NCBI RefSeq assembly: GCF_015206895.1
Contig: NZ_JADEXU010000007.1
Location: forward strand, 34,815-98,814
Direction: 5' to 3'
Origin: Nostoc sp. LEGE 12450
GTDB lineage: Bacteria > Cyanobacteriota > Cyanobacteriia > Cyanobacteriales > Nostocaceae
Length of the DNA stretch: 64,000 bases
Part shown: in pieces, positions 39,348 to 49,093 of the stretch
Layout of the letters: each line of letters starts with the position of its first letter
Position numbering within the stretch: position 1 is the first letter of the stretch
Notes under the pieces: model-generated
The model's input: only the letters and a program-made list of their open reading frames with translations
Database searches by the model: none
What the model was told of the DNA's origin: nothing
Position numbers and translations under genes: made by a program

Positions 39348-39379
39348 ATTCTATGCAGCTTCATATTAAATTAGTATAA
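39348..39379 (+). repeat. 32-bp repeat, copy 2
   Basis: ATTCTATGCAGCTTCATATT plus AAATTAGTATAA; see copy 1 at 37888-37919. Confidence 0.6.
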
Positions 39380-39407
39380 CTTATAACTCCTAACTTATGT
39401 ATAAAAT

Positions 39408-40469
39408 ATGAACTCCACAACCAGCAAATCTAAGGAATTTGAACAACACTATTCGGGGGCACTTTCAGATTATGTAACTGCGATCGCTTGGTCGCCACAA
39501 GGTAAAACTTTAGCAGCAACTTCTGCCGCCGGTGAAGTAGTTTTGTGGAATGATGGCGAACTCACAACTTTACAAACTGGTAACGGTAAATCAGTAGACT
39601 GTCTGGCATTTTCCCCAGATGGAAAATTTTTAGCCGTTGGCGGACAGGATGGACAAGTAAAAATTTGGCGCGATACTGAATTAATCGCCACCTTGGAAAA
39701 TGCCCCCGCATGGGTTGACAAGCTAGCTTGGAATTACACCAGTAACCAACTGGCTTTTAGTTTGGGGCGTTACGTCCAAGTCTGGGATGCAGATACTCGT
39801 GAAATTGTTGTGACGCTGAATTTCGACAACTCTTCAGTATTGGGTATAGATTGGCGCATTGACGGGCAATACCTAGCCATTAGTGGTTATAAGGGAGTCA
39901 AAATTTGGCATAGTCAAAACTGGGATGAAGAACCATACAGCTTAGATATGACTACTGTCAGTTTAGCTATGGCTTGGTCGCCCGATGGTAAATTCCTGGC
40001 TTCTGGCAACATGGATCGTAGTGTCACCGTTTTGGAATGGAACAATCCTGACCCTTGGGTGATGCGTGGTTTCCCTGGAAAAATTCGCCAATTGGCATGG
40101 TCAGAAGCCATGACTAAAGTGGGTGCGCCAATACTAGCATCTTCCAGCGTTGAAGGTATTGTGGTATGGGAGAAACTAGAGGATGATACTTTAGGTTGGG
40201 AAGCACGAGTATTAACTAATCATGTAGGTACGATCAATGCGATCGCCTTTGCACCTAAAAGCTTCTTGCTAGCTTCTGCTGCTGCTGACGGCTGGTTGTG
40301 TTTGTGGAACCAAGCCAAGGAAGTATCTCAAATTATCACAGGTGTCTCAGGAGGTTTTTCGACCTTAGCTTGGCATCCCCAAGGCAAGTTACTGGCCGCA
40401 GGCGGTGAGCAAGGCGAATTGGTTATTTGGTCAAAGGTTTTACGAGGTCAAGGATTTGGGCGCAGTTAA
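39408..40469 (+). CDS. WD40 repeat protein
   Basis: A 353-residue protein made of about seven WD40-type blades, each with an AWSPxGKxLA or AFSPDGKFLA strand and a (V/L)W(D/N/E) strand end (VLWNDGE, VKIWRDT, VQVWDAD, VKIWHSQ, LCLWNQA, LVIWSK). There is no other domain, signal peptide or membrane segment. WD40 propellers serve as binding platforms; the partner is unknown. Codon use is normal for the region. Confidence 0.85.
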   Translation: MNSTTSKSKEFEQHYSGALSDYVTAIAWSPQGKTLAATSAAGEVVLWNDGELTTLQTGNGKSVDCLAFSPDGKFLAVGGQDGQVKIWRDTELIATLENAPAWVDKLAWNYTSNQLAFSLGRYVQVWDADTREIVVTLNFDNSSVLGIDWRIDGQYLAISGYKGVKIWHSQNWDEEPYSLDMTTVSLAMAWSPDGKFLASGNMDRSVTVLEWNNPDPWVMRGFPGKIRQLAWSEAMTKVGAPILASSSVEGIVVWEKLEDDTLGWEARVLTNHVGTINAIAFAPKSFLLASAAADGWLCLWNQAKEVSQIITGVSGGFSTLAWHPQGKLLAAGGEQGELVIWSKVLRGQGFGRS

Positions 40470-40547
40470 ATAATACTCAGTAATTAAAGTTGAACCTCGG
40501 CAATTTATTGGTTATGCTGTATCACCAAAGGTATTTTTGTGTAAATT

Positions 40548-40820
40548 ATGAACATAGTGAAACTGATTTTACTTGCTTTTCCCGCATTTCTGGTATCCAT
40601 GCTGCTGATAGTTAATCCAGCACACGCATCCAGCCTCAAATCTCTAGATGCTACACAATTTGTTACTGTAGCATCTACACAACAAATTCCTGATCTGGCA
40701 ACCCCGAACTTGATTCAAACATCCAATCCGATTATTGATCAAGTTGGTTGCAATTGTGCAAACTGTGTTCAGTCTAAATTCCAATCGTTACAAGGCAAGC
40801 TGCCATCAGTCGGTTTTTAA
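40548..40820 (+). CDS. Small secreted protein with CxCxxC motif
   Basis: A 90-residue precursor with a clear signal peptide (about 1-27, cleavage after NPAHA). The mature protein of about 63 residues has a single Cys cluster, GCNCANCVQ, near the C-terminus (C68, C70, C73), followed by a conserved-looking FQSLQGKLPS tail. The cluster could bind a metal or form a disulfide; I do not recognise a named family. It is followed by a strong hairpin at 40846-40868. Confidence 0.65.
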   Translation: MNIVKLILLAFPAFLVSMLLIVNPAHASSLKSLDATQFVTVASTQQIPDLATPNLIQTSNPIIDQVGCNCANCVQSKFQSLQGKLPSVGF

Positions 40821-40845
40821 TAAAGTTAGAAGTTATGAATCTTGT

Positions 40846-40868
40846 AGGGCACAGCAATCCTGTGCCCT
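40846..40868 (+). terminator. Terminator hairpin
   Basis: AGGGCACAG (40846-40854), loop CAATC, CTGTGCCCT (40860-40868), then TATTAATTATTAATTAG. It is a strong stem 26 bases past the small secreted-protein gene. Confidence 0.7.
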
Positions 40869-40940
40869 TATTAATTATTAATTAGCTTTTTGTACATAGC
40901 GATCGCCGCTGCGGCATCATTATTTAATTAAGGTCATACC

Positions 40941-41159
40941 TTAAAAACCAAGTAGGAAAGTATTTAGGTGAATCCCTAAATACTGATAAACCTGCTGGTA
41001 AGCTAGTGAAGTTGGTGCGAACGCGAACAGTATGCCGTAGGCGATCGCAATCTGCACCCAAGCTGTTAAGCTCTTGTTCAAAGAGCTAGTCCGGGGATTA
41101 GAAAACTTGCTAGAGTGAACAGAGTTAGCCTTAATGTCTAATCGCCAAAACCTATACAT
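40941..41159 (-). CDS. Possible small membrane protein divergent from ndhB
   Basis: A 72-codon frame whose last 45 residues contain a hydrophobic helix ([20 protein letters not shown]) and a tidy C-terminus ([13 protein letters not shown]). The first 25 residues look like leader sequence, so a shorter product from an internal TTG or other start is possible. No family is recognised and no good Shine-Dalgarno is seen. Its ATG lies three bases from the ndhB start on the other strand, so the two would share a promoter region. Confidence 0.35.
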   Translation of the reverse strand: MYRFWRLDIKANSVHSSKFSNPRTSSLNKSLTAWVQIAIAYGILFAFAPTSLAYQQVYQYLGIHLNTFLLGF

Positions 41160-41162
41160 CTC

Positions 41163-42767
41163 ATGGATTTTGCTAATATTGCATCCCAGTTAAACGCTGG
41201 AACGATTTTGCCAGAGGGGATTGTTATTCTCACCCTCTTAGGGGTTTTGATTGTTGATTTGATTTTGGGGCGTACATCCGCGCGCTGGATTGGATATCTA
41301 GCGATCGCAGGTTTATTTGCTTCCATTGTCGCCCTATATTTTCAATGGGACAATCCTAATCCCATCTCTTTTACCGGTGGCTTTAATGGTGATGACCTGA
41401 GTATCGTCTTTCGCGGCATCATTGCCTTGTCTGCGGCTGTGACTATACTGATGTCAATTCGCTACGTCGATCAAAGCGGCACTCCTTTAGCCGAATTCAT
41501 CGCTATTTTGCTGAGTGCGACTTTAGGAGGGATGTTTTTATCCGGGGCTAGTGAGTTGGTGATGATTTTCATCTCCCTAGAAACCCTGAGTATTTCCTCT
41601 TACTTGCTGACAGGTTATACCAAGCGTGACCCCCGCTCCAATGAAGCGGCGCTGAAATACTTGTTAATTGGAGCTTCCAGTACAGCAGTATTTTTGTACG
41701 GTGTATCACTGCTGTATGGATTATCTGGAGGACAAACTGAATTAAGTGCGATCGCAAATGGCATTGCCACAGCGAAACTGGGACAATCTTTAGGTTTAGT
41801 GATTGCCCTGGTTTTTGCGATCGCAGGTATTGGCTTTAAAATCTCCGCTGCACCTTTCCACCAGTGGACACCAGACGTTTACGAAGGCGCTCCCACCCCA
41901 GTCATTGCCTTTTTATCTGTTGGTTCCAAAGCAGCTGGGTTTGCCCTAGCCATCCGCTTGCTGACAACAGCCTTCCCTCTTGTTGCAGACGAGTGGAGAT
42001 TTGTCTTTACTGCTTTAGCCGTTCTCAGCATGATTTTGGGTAACGTAGTCGCCCTAGCCCAAACCAGCATGAAACGAATGCTAGCTTATTCATCTATTGC
42101 CCAAGCAGGGTTTGTGATGATTGGCTTGATTGCTGGTACACAAGCTGGGTATGCCAGTATGATCTTTTACCTACTGGTTTACTTGTTCATGAACCTGTGC
42201 GGCTTTACCTGCATCATCCTGTTCTCACTGCGGACAGGAACCGACCAGATTGCCGAATACTCTGGCTTATATCAAAAAGACCCACTCTTAACACTGGGGT
42301 TGAGTATTGCTCTGCTTTCCTTGGGTGGTATTCCACCATTAGCTGGGTTTTTCGGCAAGATTTACCTATTCTGGGCTGGTTGGCAAGCAGGACTTTATTG
42401 GCTAGTCTTGCTGGGCTTAGTTACCACTGTCGTCTCTATCTACTACTACATTCGCGTAGTTAAGATGATGGTAGTCAAAGAACCCCATGAAATGTCCGAC
42501 GCGGTGAAGAATTATCCACAAGTGCGTTGGGATTTGCCTGGACTAAGACCTTTGCAAGTCGGGTTGGTGATAACATTAATTGCCACTTCCCTAGCAGGTA
42601 TTTTGTCAAATCCACTGTTTACATTGGCTAACAATTCCATCTCCAATACCCCATTTTTGCAAGCAACAATCAACAGTAATGTAGAAGCACAAAATCTACT
42701 GCTTTTGCCAAAGTTAGATTCGGTTAGTCAATCTCAACCCTCAGTTGATTCTATCGCTAAGATTTAA
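41163..42767 (+). CDS. ndhB: NAD(P)H-quinone oxidoreductase subunit 2
   Basis: Proton-pumping membrane subunit of the NDH-1 complex, which takes electrons from ferredoxin for cyclic electron flow, respiration and CO2 uptake. The 534-residue protein is nearly all membrane helices (about 14). The antiporter-like core shows the conserved Glu in [16 protein letters not shown], and Lys residues in [23 protein letters not shown] and [17 protein letters not shown] segments. The C-terminal 35 residues form a soluble tail. Single gene, ended by a hairpin at 42802-42833. Confidence 0.96.
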   Translation: MDFANIASQLNAGTILPEGIVILTLLGVLIVDLILGRTSARWIGYLAIAGLFASIVALYFQWDNPNPISFTGGFNGDDLSIVFRGIIALSAAVTILMSIRYVDQSGTPLAEFIAILLSATLGGMFLSGASELVMIFISLETLSISSYLLTGYTKRDPRSNEAALKYLLIGASSTAVFLYGVSLLYGLSGGQTELSAIANGIATAKLGQSLGLVIALVFAIAGIGFKISAAPFHQWTPDVYEGAPTPVIAFLSVGSKAAGFALAIRLLTTAFPLVADEWRFVFTALAVLSMILGNVVALAQTSMKRMLAYSSIAQAGFVMIGLIAGTQAGYASMIFYLLVYLFMNLCGFTCIILFSLRTGTDQIAEYSGLYQKDPLLTLGLSIALLSLGGIPPLAGFFGKIYLFWAGWQAGLYWLVLLGLVTTVVSIYYYIRVVKMMVVKEPHEMSDAVKNYPQVRWDLPGLRPLQVGLVITLIATSLAGILSNPLFTLANNSISNTPFLQATINSNVEAQNLLLLPKLDSVSQSQPSVDSIAKI

Positions 42768-42801
42768 CCGATTCTCAATATAACTTTGCACTCAAAGACA
42801 C

Positions 42802-42833
42802 GCCTGTTTGCTAATTAGCAGACAGGCATTTTT
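42802..42833 (+). terminator. ndhB terminator
   Basis: GCCTGT (42802-42807) pairs with ACAGGC (42822-42827), enclosing GCTAATTAGC, then ATTTTTC. It is a typical Rho-independent structure 35 bases past the ndhB stop. Confidence 0.75.
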
Positions 42834-42872
42834 CATATCTATTAATACCAATCCCGCATAAAAATGCACCTA

Positions 42873-43030
42873 TAAGACTTACACAAAACAATGCCCCTAG
42901 AGCAATACAGTTCAGATAAGACCAAAACACTTGTAGAGACGGCGATTTATCGCGTCTCGAAAACCCAAAATTTTTGCCAGTCGCCCCTAACTTAACCGTA
43001 TTGGCCCCTAGAGATGTTTTACGTAAGTTG
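42873..43030. mobile_element. Degenerate MITE-like element
   Basis: The ends TAAGACTTACACAAAAC (42873-42889) and GTTTTACGTAAGTTG (43016-43030) are imperfect inverted repeats of the same family as 36471-36612. The 28 bases from 42861 match 58552-58579 with one change. The inside holds the palindrome GAGACGGCGATTTATCGCGTCTC (42936-42958). Confidence 0.5.
42936..42958. repeat. Third copy of the GAGACGCGAT palindrome
   Basis: GAGACGGCGATTTATCGCGTCTC is a near-perfect palindrome related to 12132-12151 and 16045-16064, here inside a MITE-like element. Confidence 0.55.
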
Positions 43031-43147
43031 GCACAACAAAATCAAACTATGTAAAGAAAAATAAAGTATCTAAAACCCTTATACTTATTGCCTATTGCCT
43101 TATATCAACAACAATTATTTACGCTCACTTACTTAAGTCCTAAAATT

Positions 43148-44563
43148 TTATGAGACTGAGTTAACAGGTATCTTGATAACAAATTCTGCACCTTTTCCTG
43201 GAACAGAAAAACAGCTCAGTTGTCCGCCATGTTTTTCAACTATAATTTGATAGCTTACAGATAGCCCTAGTCCTGTGCCTTTACCCACGGTTTTAGTAGT
43301 GAAAAATGGATCGAATACTTTTGAGTGAACTTGTTCATCTATTCCTAAACCATTATCAGCAATACTAACCGCAATCCATTTTTCATTGATTACCTCAGTT
43401 TTGATTTGAATTTGGGGATTATTATTTGTCAGCTTTTGATTGTCAGTTGTTTGTGAATTGACCGCCAACGCTTCCAGTGCATCGATCGCATTAGCAAGAA
43501 TATTCATAAACACTTGATTAAGTTGACCAGGATAGCAGGTTACATTAGGTAGCTGACTATATTTTTTGATGACTTTTATTTGTGGGTACTCATGCCTAGC
43601 TTGCAGTCGATGCTCCAAAATCATTAAAGCACTATCAATTCCTTCATGTATATTGACTTGTTTAAGCTCTGCTTCATCCAGTCTGGAAAAGTTACGTAGT
43701 GATTTAACAATTTCCTGAATTCGCTCTGTTCCCACTGTCATTGACTGGAAGAGTTTAGTTATATCTTGAATTAGAAAATCTAAGTCTATTTCTTCTAGTT
43801 CCCGTTGGATTTCTAGAGGAGTATTTGGACAAACTTGTTGATAAATTTGTACCAATTTCAGTAAATCATGAGTGTACTTATGGGCGTGGTGGAGATTCCC
43901 ATAAATAAAACTGACGGGGTTATTTATTTCATGAGCAATACCAGCAACCATCTGACCTAAACTAGACATTTTCTCAGCTTGGATAAGCTGAGTTTGGGTA
44001 AGTTGTAGTTCGTTTAGTGTTTCTTGTAAGGCAGTTGTACGTTCCTCAACCCGAATTTCTAACTCTTGATTAGCTTTCCAGAGCGCTTCCTCCGCTTGTT
44101 TACGTCTCTGAACTTCTTTTGCTAACTCATCGATTTTCTGGTTTAGAAGAACAAAATTACTGCTAGCTAAAGTTCTATTTTCTAAACGTAAGAGAATTAA
44201 ACTTGAAGATTCAGGAGACCAAGGTTGAATAACAGCTCCTTGACTACGACATATTAAGGTTTGTCCATCATTCTTTCGTAAAGTCAAGGAGCCAATAACC
44301 ATTGCTCTACTACTTGAACAAGCTTGCAGGTACTTTACAACATCATCAGTAGACTGAGTTACAAGTTCAAAGAGCATTTTTCCCCGCAGTTCCTGACGAC
44401 GTAGCCCCAGCATATCTGCTACTGGTTGATTGGTCGCTAGCAACTGACCCTCTCCACTCACCAGGAGCAAAGGTTCTGGTAAAACTCTGGCAAATTCAAG
44501 AAATTGTTCGGGAGTCATGGGGCTTCCAATTTCAGGGTTCGATTCTAATTTACATATCTGCAC
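43148..44563 (-). CDS. PAS-domain sensor histidine kinase
   Basis: A 471-residue soluble kinase: PAS domain (about 18-125, LPEPLLLVSGEGQLLATNQPVADMLG), coiled coil (about 140-200), HisKA with H211 in [10 protein letters not shown], and HATPase_c with N-box LANAIDAL, DNGLGID, and GTGLGLS. A start at residue 16 (MTPEQF, GGAAG upstream) is also plausible. The module from about 190 to the end is closely similar to the kinases at 45540, 47771 and 52482. It is the last gene of the leftward five-gene signalling block. No output domain is attached. Confidence 0.9.
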   Translation of the reverse strand: MQICKLESNPEIGSPMTPEQFLEFARVLPEPLLLVSGEGQLLATNQPVADMLGLRRQELRGKMLFELVTQSTDDVVKYLQACSSSRAMVIGSLTLRKNDGQTLICRSQGAVIQPWSPESSSLILLRLENRTLASSNFVLLNQKIDELAKEVQRRKQAEEALWKANQELEIRVEERTTALQETLNELQLTQTQLIQAEKMSSLGQMVAGIAHEINNPVSFIYGNLHHAHKYTHDLLKLVQIYQQVCPNTPLEIQRELEEIDLDFLIQDITKLFQSMTVGTERIQEIVKSLRNFSRLDEAELKQVNIHEGIDSALMILEHRLQARHEYPQIKVIKKYSQLPNVTCYPGQLNQVFMNILANAIDALEALAVNSQTTDNQKLTNNNPQIQIKTEVINEKWIAVSIADNGLGIDEQVHSKVFDPFFTTKTVGKGTGLGLSVSYQIIVEKHGGQLSCFSVPGKGAEFVIKIPVNSVS

Positions 44564-44602
44564 TCAAGCTTGTATCCTATGGTTAGTTTAGTGAGGAAGA
44601 GT

Positions 44603-45160
44603 TTACACCGATTCTATTCCCCTAAAGTATTCTCGACCTTCTGCATCTTCTGCCTCTTCTGTAAATTTTAAGTAAACAATAACTCTACATCCCGAAGCAC
44701 CCTGTGCTATTGTCTGTTGCAATTCTACTTTCGCATATCCCAGATTATTAGCTGCGATCGTCCCAAAGACGTTTGAAGTCATCATACACATGGCAGGGCG
44801 ATTAAGCACTTTTTCCCCAAATGGGCAGACACGGTTGCCAAAGACAATTTTTTCATCATCCTGCTCAACAACATAAAAATCGCCCTGGATTCGTTTTTTT
44901 AAATCAATCAAGACATCAGCGACCTGCTTACGGGAAAGTTTGGAGACTTGCAGAGCAGATTTGTAATCTTGGTCAAGCTGCGTAGCCATCCTTTCACCAA
45001 CTACACTAATAAATCCAGAAGCTTCTTCTAAGCCAACTACATCCTGCAAAGTGCCAGATAATTCTCTAATTAATGTACGTAAAAATATATCGCGTTCTAA
45101 AGAAACATTAAGCGTGGCTATCGAATGATTAAGTGCATTAGTCATAAATTTTGAGAACAC
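44603..45160 (-). CDS. MetOD1 (methanogen output domain)-like protein
   Basis: A 185-residue protein. Residues about 20-95 are helical. From about 105, [27 protein letters not shown] and [14 protein letters not shown](A)QG(A)[10 protein letters not shown] match, as I recall the family, the methanogen output domain 1 (V4R-like). Three cysteines (C112, C125, C158) are spread as in that family and could bind a metal or sense redox. The attribution is from memory and not checked. It lies 40 bases upstream of the PAS kinase, so the two probably work together. Confidence 0.6.
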   Translation of the reverse strand: MFSKFMTNALNHSIATLNVSLERDIFLRTLIRELSGTLQDVVGLEEASGFISVVGERMATQLDQDYKSALQVSKLSRKQVADVLIDLKKRIQGDFYVVEQDDEKIVFGNRVCPFGEKVLNRPAMCMMTSNVFGTIAANNLGYAKVELQQTIAQGASGCRVIVYLKFTEEAEDAEGREYFRGIESV

Positions 45161-45539
45161 AATCTTGGAACTACAGTTATAGAGTTCCCCAAAATCACCA
45201 TAAAGTAACTGGTTGATACCTTTCTTTAAAGAATTTGGTGCTTGCTTGTGTTTCTAATAAATTGTGATAGCGATCGCGAATTCTAAATCTTGTCGTTGCG
45301 ATAGTTCCCGGTTTTGCAAAGTCTCTTCTAGCTTCAATCCAATTCTCACTCTGCAAATAAACCAGCTCACTTACAATCAGGATAAAGGTTTTCTGTTTTC
45401 AATAAATGAATTTTGTTATTCTAAAAGCGTAGTTAATTACCAATTATGAGCCACAAATTATTAGTTCACGACCGCCTGATTCTAAATTAAACATTTATTT
45501 TAAGTAATATTAATTTGAATAATTGATAGATTTTCTATT
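45161..45539. other. 379-base spacer inside the signalling block
   Basis: No gene or clear repeat is seen. One HIP1 site (GCGATCGC, 45271) is present. The break may separate two transcription units: the upper three genes and the MetOD1-PAS kinase pair. Confidence 0.4.
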
Positions 45540-46583
45540 TTAAGAGATGGGAATGCTGATGATAAACTCAGAACCTTTTCCTAAGACAGATTTTACTTCT
45601 AGAATTCCCCTATGTTTTTGAACAATTATTTGATAGGCAATTGATAATCCTAATCCTGTTCCTTTCCCCACAGGTTTTGTTGTGAATAAATGACCAAACA
45701 TTTTTTGCTGAACATCCGGCGATATTCCTACACCATTATCTTGAATCCTAATCAATGCCTGATTCTCACCTTTGTTTAGAGCAGTATTAATTATAATTTG
45801 ATTGGGACTTTTCTTAATTTCATCAAAACTCAATCCATAATTTGACTCATCTAAAGCATCAATTGCATTTGCCAACAAATTCATAAATACCTGACTCAAT
45901 TGTCCTGGAAAGCAGGGTAAGGGAGGAAGCTCACCGTAATTTTTAATTACTTGAATGGCAGGACGAATCTTGTTATCTTTCAAGCGATGCTTGAGAATAA
46001 AAAGAGTGTTATCAATACCTTCATGGAGGTTAAACAGAACTTTTTGTTCTGTATCTGCTCTAGAGAAACTTCGCAAGCTATTGCTAATACTAGAAATGCG
46101 ATTAGTACCTTCTTTCATTGATGAAATTAGTTTAGGTAAATCCTCACGCACATACTCTATATCCATTACTTGGATTATTTCTTGAATTTCTTGAGATGCT
46201 TCAGGATAGGTTTTTTGATATAGATCGATCAGATATAATAAATTCTGAATATACTCTTGAGCCGGAGCCAGATTACCTTCTATAAAGCCAACTGGATTGT
46301 TAATTTCATGAGCTACATCTGCAACTAGACTTCCCAAACTAGACATTTTATTCTGCATTATCTGAAGATTAAGAAGCATCATTTCTAGTTCATGGCTTCT
46401 TTCTTCTAGATTGTTTTGATATTCCTTTAATTCAGCAATTACTTTTCTGAGCAAATATTCTTTTTTTTCATTTGTCTCTTCTAGCTTTACCCGGTCTACT
46501 TCAGAACGCTCTAATTGCTTTTGGAGAATTCTATTCGCTTTTTTTAGTTCCTTAATTTCTTGTTGGTAATCCACAAATTCCAT
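45540..46583 (-). CDS. Histidine kinase with N-terminal coiled coil
   Basis: A 347-residue soluble kinase with no recognised sensor domain: residues 5-85 are a coiled coil, followed by HisKA (H92 in VAHEINNPVGF) and HATPase_c (N-box [25 protein letters not shown]). Since the FIST protein is encoded 6 bases upstream, that protein may supply the sensing. The C-terminal module is closely related to those of the three neighbouring kinases. Confidence 0.88.
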   Translation of the reverse strand: MEFVDYQQEIKELKKANRILQKQLERSEVDRVKLEETNEKKEYLLRKVIAELKEYQNNLEERSHELEMMLLNLQIMQNKMSSLGSLVADVAHEINNPVGFIEGNLAPAQEYIQNLLYLIDLYQKTYPEASQEIQEIIQVMDIEYVREDLPKLISSMKEGTNRISSISNSLRSFSRADTEQKVLFNLHEGIDNTLFILKHRLKDNKIRPAIQVIKNYGELPPLPCFPGQLSQVFMNLLANAIDALDESNYGLSFDEIKKSPNQIIINTALNKGENQALIRIQDNGVGISPDVQQKMFGHLFTTKPVGKGTGLGLSIAYQIIVQKHRGILEVKSVLGKGSEFIISIPIS

Positions 46584-46589
46584 AAGCTT

Positions 46590-47741
46590 CTACCGAGTTC
46601 CCAGAATTAAAGTTACAAAAGTTTCATTGTGGAATTGTGTCTCGCTAATTCGATCTATAGGAGCAATTTCTCCATAAGAATAAAATCCACAAGCAGGTAA
46701 ATGGTAAGTTAAACAGAGTTTCGTATTCTGGTACTCTTCTTTTGCTCTCGTACCAAGTATTTGCCGACGAGCTACACATGAAAAAAATAAAACAGCACTT
46801 GGTTCTGCACCTGGATAATTATTTAAAGCATTCATGAATGATGCTTTGGAAGCTACCAAAATATCTTCATAACCTGCTTCTGCAATTTGAATTACAGCTC
46901 GATCGGCAATATCTGCAAAAAAGGTGATGCTACCAGATTCCTGATTGTAAGCAATCGGCGCTCTTATATAAAAATTGTCTCTATTCTGATCAAATACTGC
47001 TAGAGGATATTCCATTGAAGGAGGAAGTAAACCTAGATAATGATGATAAAAATCTAAAGCTGGTTTACCATCTATTTCATAGAGTATGTTCTTATCTACC
47101 TTAGTCACTTGGCTTATTTGACCGATAGGATGCCAACCACTTGCAACACCATGAGAAAACAATATTGTGCCTGAAAAAAGCAGAATTGGTACAGAATCAC
47201 TTAATACTTCTGTGTTAAAAAATTGATATGTATTTTGATATCTGGACTGATCGCCTGCTAAACCACCGAATATCGGCACATTTTGACCAAGAGCTAATTT
47301 TAAGCCATGCAATATAGATACACCACTAACTGTAAGACTCTCTGGATGAGTTAAACATAGCCTTGGAGTTTCAGCACTTTTTGCTTTGGCTTGTTCTACA
47401 GCTTGTTTAGTTACAGCAATTGGATCGCCTGAAACTTTGCGTCCAACTCCTGCATGAATTTCAACTTCGTCTGAGCAAAATAACATTAAGGTGATTGAGT
47501 CTTGCTGAAATTCTAAGACTGAAGAAATTTCTCCATCTGTTGTTCCACCAATCAACTCAATACCCGGAAAAACGTGATAAATTTGCTGCAAAATGAGAGA
47601 ATGTTCGAAGTCAATCGCAGAAAAAAGAATCCCAGCTTTTGGTATATCTCCTCCAAGGGAACTGATACATTGCTGAAGAACTTCTTCAATTGCTGACAGA
47701 GAATCTGGATCGTTACTGTGACCTACTGCTGTTTTAAACAT
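46590..47741 (-). CDS. FIST domain sensor protein
   Basis: A 383-residue protein made of FIST_N (about 20-215: GILFSAIDFEH, GGTTDGEISS, FGGLAGDQSRYQNTYQFF) and FIST_C (about 225-370: KPALDFYHHYLG, SCVARRQILG, ACGFYSYGEIAP). FIST proteins are thought to sense small ligands such as amino acids and are usually encoded next to histidine kinases or cyclic-di-GMP enzymes. Here it sits 6 bases before one histidine kinase and 29 bases after a REC-kinase, so the three are probably one transcript. Confidence 0.9.
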   Translation of the reverse strand: MFKTAVGHSNDPDSLSAIEEVLQQCISSLGGDIPKAGILFSAIDFEHSLILQQIYHVFPGIELIGGTTDGEISSVLEFQQDSITLMLFCSDEVEIHAGVGRKVSGDPIAVTKQAVEQAKAKSAETPRLCLTHPESLTVSGVSILHGLKLALGQNVPIFGGLAGDQSRYQNTYQFFNTEVLSDSVPILLFSGTILFSHGVASGWHPIGQISQVTKVDKNILYEIDGKPALDFYHHYLGLLPPSMEYPLAVFDQNRDNFYIRAPIAYNQESGSITFFADIADRAVIQIAEAGYEDILVASKASFMNALNNYPGAEPSAVLFFSCVARRQILGTRAKEEYQNTKLCLTYHLPACGFYSYGEIAPIDRISETQFHNETFVTLILGTR

Positions 47742-47770
47742 AAAGATTCCGATAACGGCATTTAGTATGA

Positions 47771-49093
47771 TTAGGAAATGGGAAGCCTAATGATGAATTC
47801 TGAACCGTGTCCTAGTGCTGAATTTACCTCCAGAGTTCCTCCATGTTTTTCGACAACAATTTGATGAGCAATTGATAATCCTAATCCTGTACCTTGACCA
47901 ACAGGCTTAGTGGTAAATAAATAGTCGAAGATTTTTTGCTGGACATCAGCCGACATTCCCACCCCATTATCTTTAATCCGAATTAGAATATGATTATTGT
48001 TTTCAGTGAGAGTAGTCTGAATAAAAATTTGATTAGGATTTGCTTCAATTTCAATATAAGTTCGCCCTATATTAGACTCCTCTAAAGAATCAATAGCATT
48101 AGCTAATAAATTCATAAATACCTGATTTAGTTGTCCAATAAAGCATTCTAAATCTGGTAAATTCTCGTAATCTCTAATTATTTGAATATCAGGTCGATTC
48201 TCGGATGCTTTTAAACGGTGTTTGAGAATCATGATTGTACTGTCGATGCCATCATGAATGTTGCAAGAAACTTTGCGATCGCTATCTGCACGAGAAAAAG
48301 TTCTCAGACTAGTACTAATATTGCGAATGCGCTGAACACCCTCTTTCATTGAAGAAATTAAGTTAGGTAGATCGGAAAGCATATACTTCAAATCTATCCC
48401 TGCAATTTCCTCTTGAATTTCTGGTACCGGATTTGGATAGTACTGCTGATAGAGGTTAATAATATTAGCCATGTCTTTAAAATATACTGAAGCATGTCCG
48501 AGATTTCCATGAATGAAACTAACTGGATTATTAATTTCATGAGCAACTCCTGCTACTAATTGGCCAAGAGCAGACATTTTTTCTGTCTGCACAAGCTGAA
48601 GTTGAGACTCTTGTAGGTCTTTTAATGCCCTAGACAACGCTGCTGTCCTTTCTGTAACTCGTTTCTCTAAAGTTTTTGTAAGATGTCGTAATTGTAGATG
48701 GGTTTTAATTCTAGCTAGTAACTCTTCTTCATTAAAAGGTTTAGTAATATAATCAACCGCCCCTATATTTAGACCCCTAACTTTACTATTAGTATCAGAG
48801 TTAGCTGTCATAAAAATTACTGGAATATCACAAGTAGCTGAATTTTCTTTCAGTCTTTTACAAGTTTCAAATCCATCTATTCCCGGCATCATTACATCTA
48901 ATAAAATTAAATCAGGTAATTGCTCCTCAGCCTGCTTAATCGCCCTATTACCATCATTTTCTGTAACAACTTTAAAACCAACATTAGTTAATATGTCAAA
49001 GACAATTCCTAAATTTGTAGTGGTATCATCCACCACTAAAATTAAACTATCTTCTGGGAGGTTAAGCATTTGTAGATATGGCTTATAATTCAT
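47771..49093 (-). CDS. REC-histidine kinase
   Basis: A 440-residue protein with an N-terminal receiver (acidic pocket VVDD 20-23, phospho-acceptor D66 in LLDVMMPG, K118), a coiled coil (about 135-170), HisKA with H185 in AGVAHEINNP, and HATPase_c (N-box [25 protein letters not shown]). A receiver in front of a kinase lets another kinase control this one. It is the first gene of the leftward signalling block and divergent from the terpene synthase across 645 bases. Confidence 0.92.
   Translation of the reverse strand: MNYKPYLQMLNLPEDSLILVVDDTTTNLGIVFDILTNVGFKVVTENDGNRAIKQAEEQLPDLILLDVMMPGIDGFETCKRLKENSATCDIPVIFMTANSDTNSKVRGLNIGAVDYITKPFNEEELLARIKTHLQLRHLTKTLEKRVTERTAALSRALKDLQESQLQLVQTEKMSALGQLVAGVAHEINNPVSFIHGNLGHASVYFKDMANIINLYQQYYPNPVPEIQEEIAGIDLKYMLSDLPNLISSMKEGVQRIRNISTSLRTFSRADSDRKVSCNIHDGIDSTIMILKHRLKASENRPDIQIIRDYENLPDLECFIGQLNQVFMNLLANAIDSLEESNIGRTYIEIEANPNQIFIQTTLTENNNHILIRIKDNGVGMSADVQQKIFDYLFTTKPVGQGTGLGLSIAHQIVVEKHGGTLEVNSALGHGSEFIIRLPIS

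Noticed and set aside
45264..45449. 61-codon plus-strand frame in the signalling block spacer
   Set aside because: No ribosome site and a Ser/Cys-rich translation without family resemblance.
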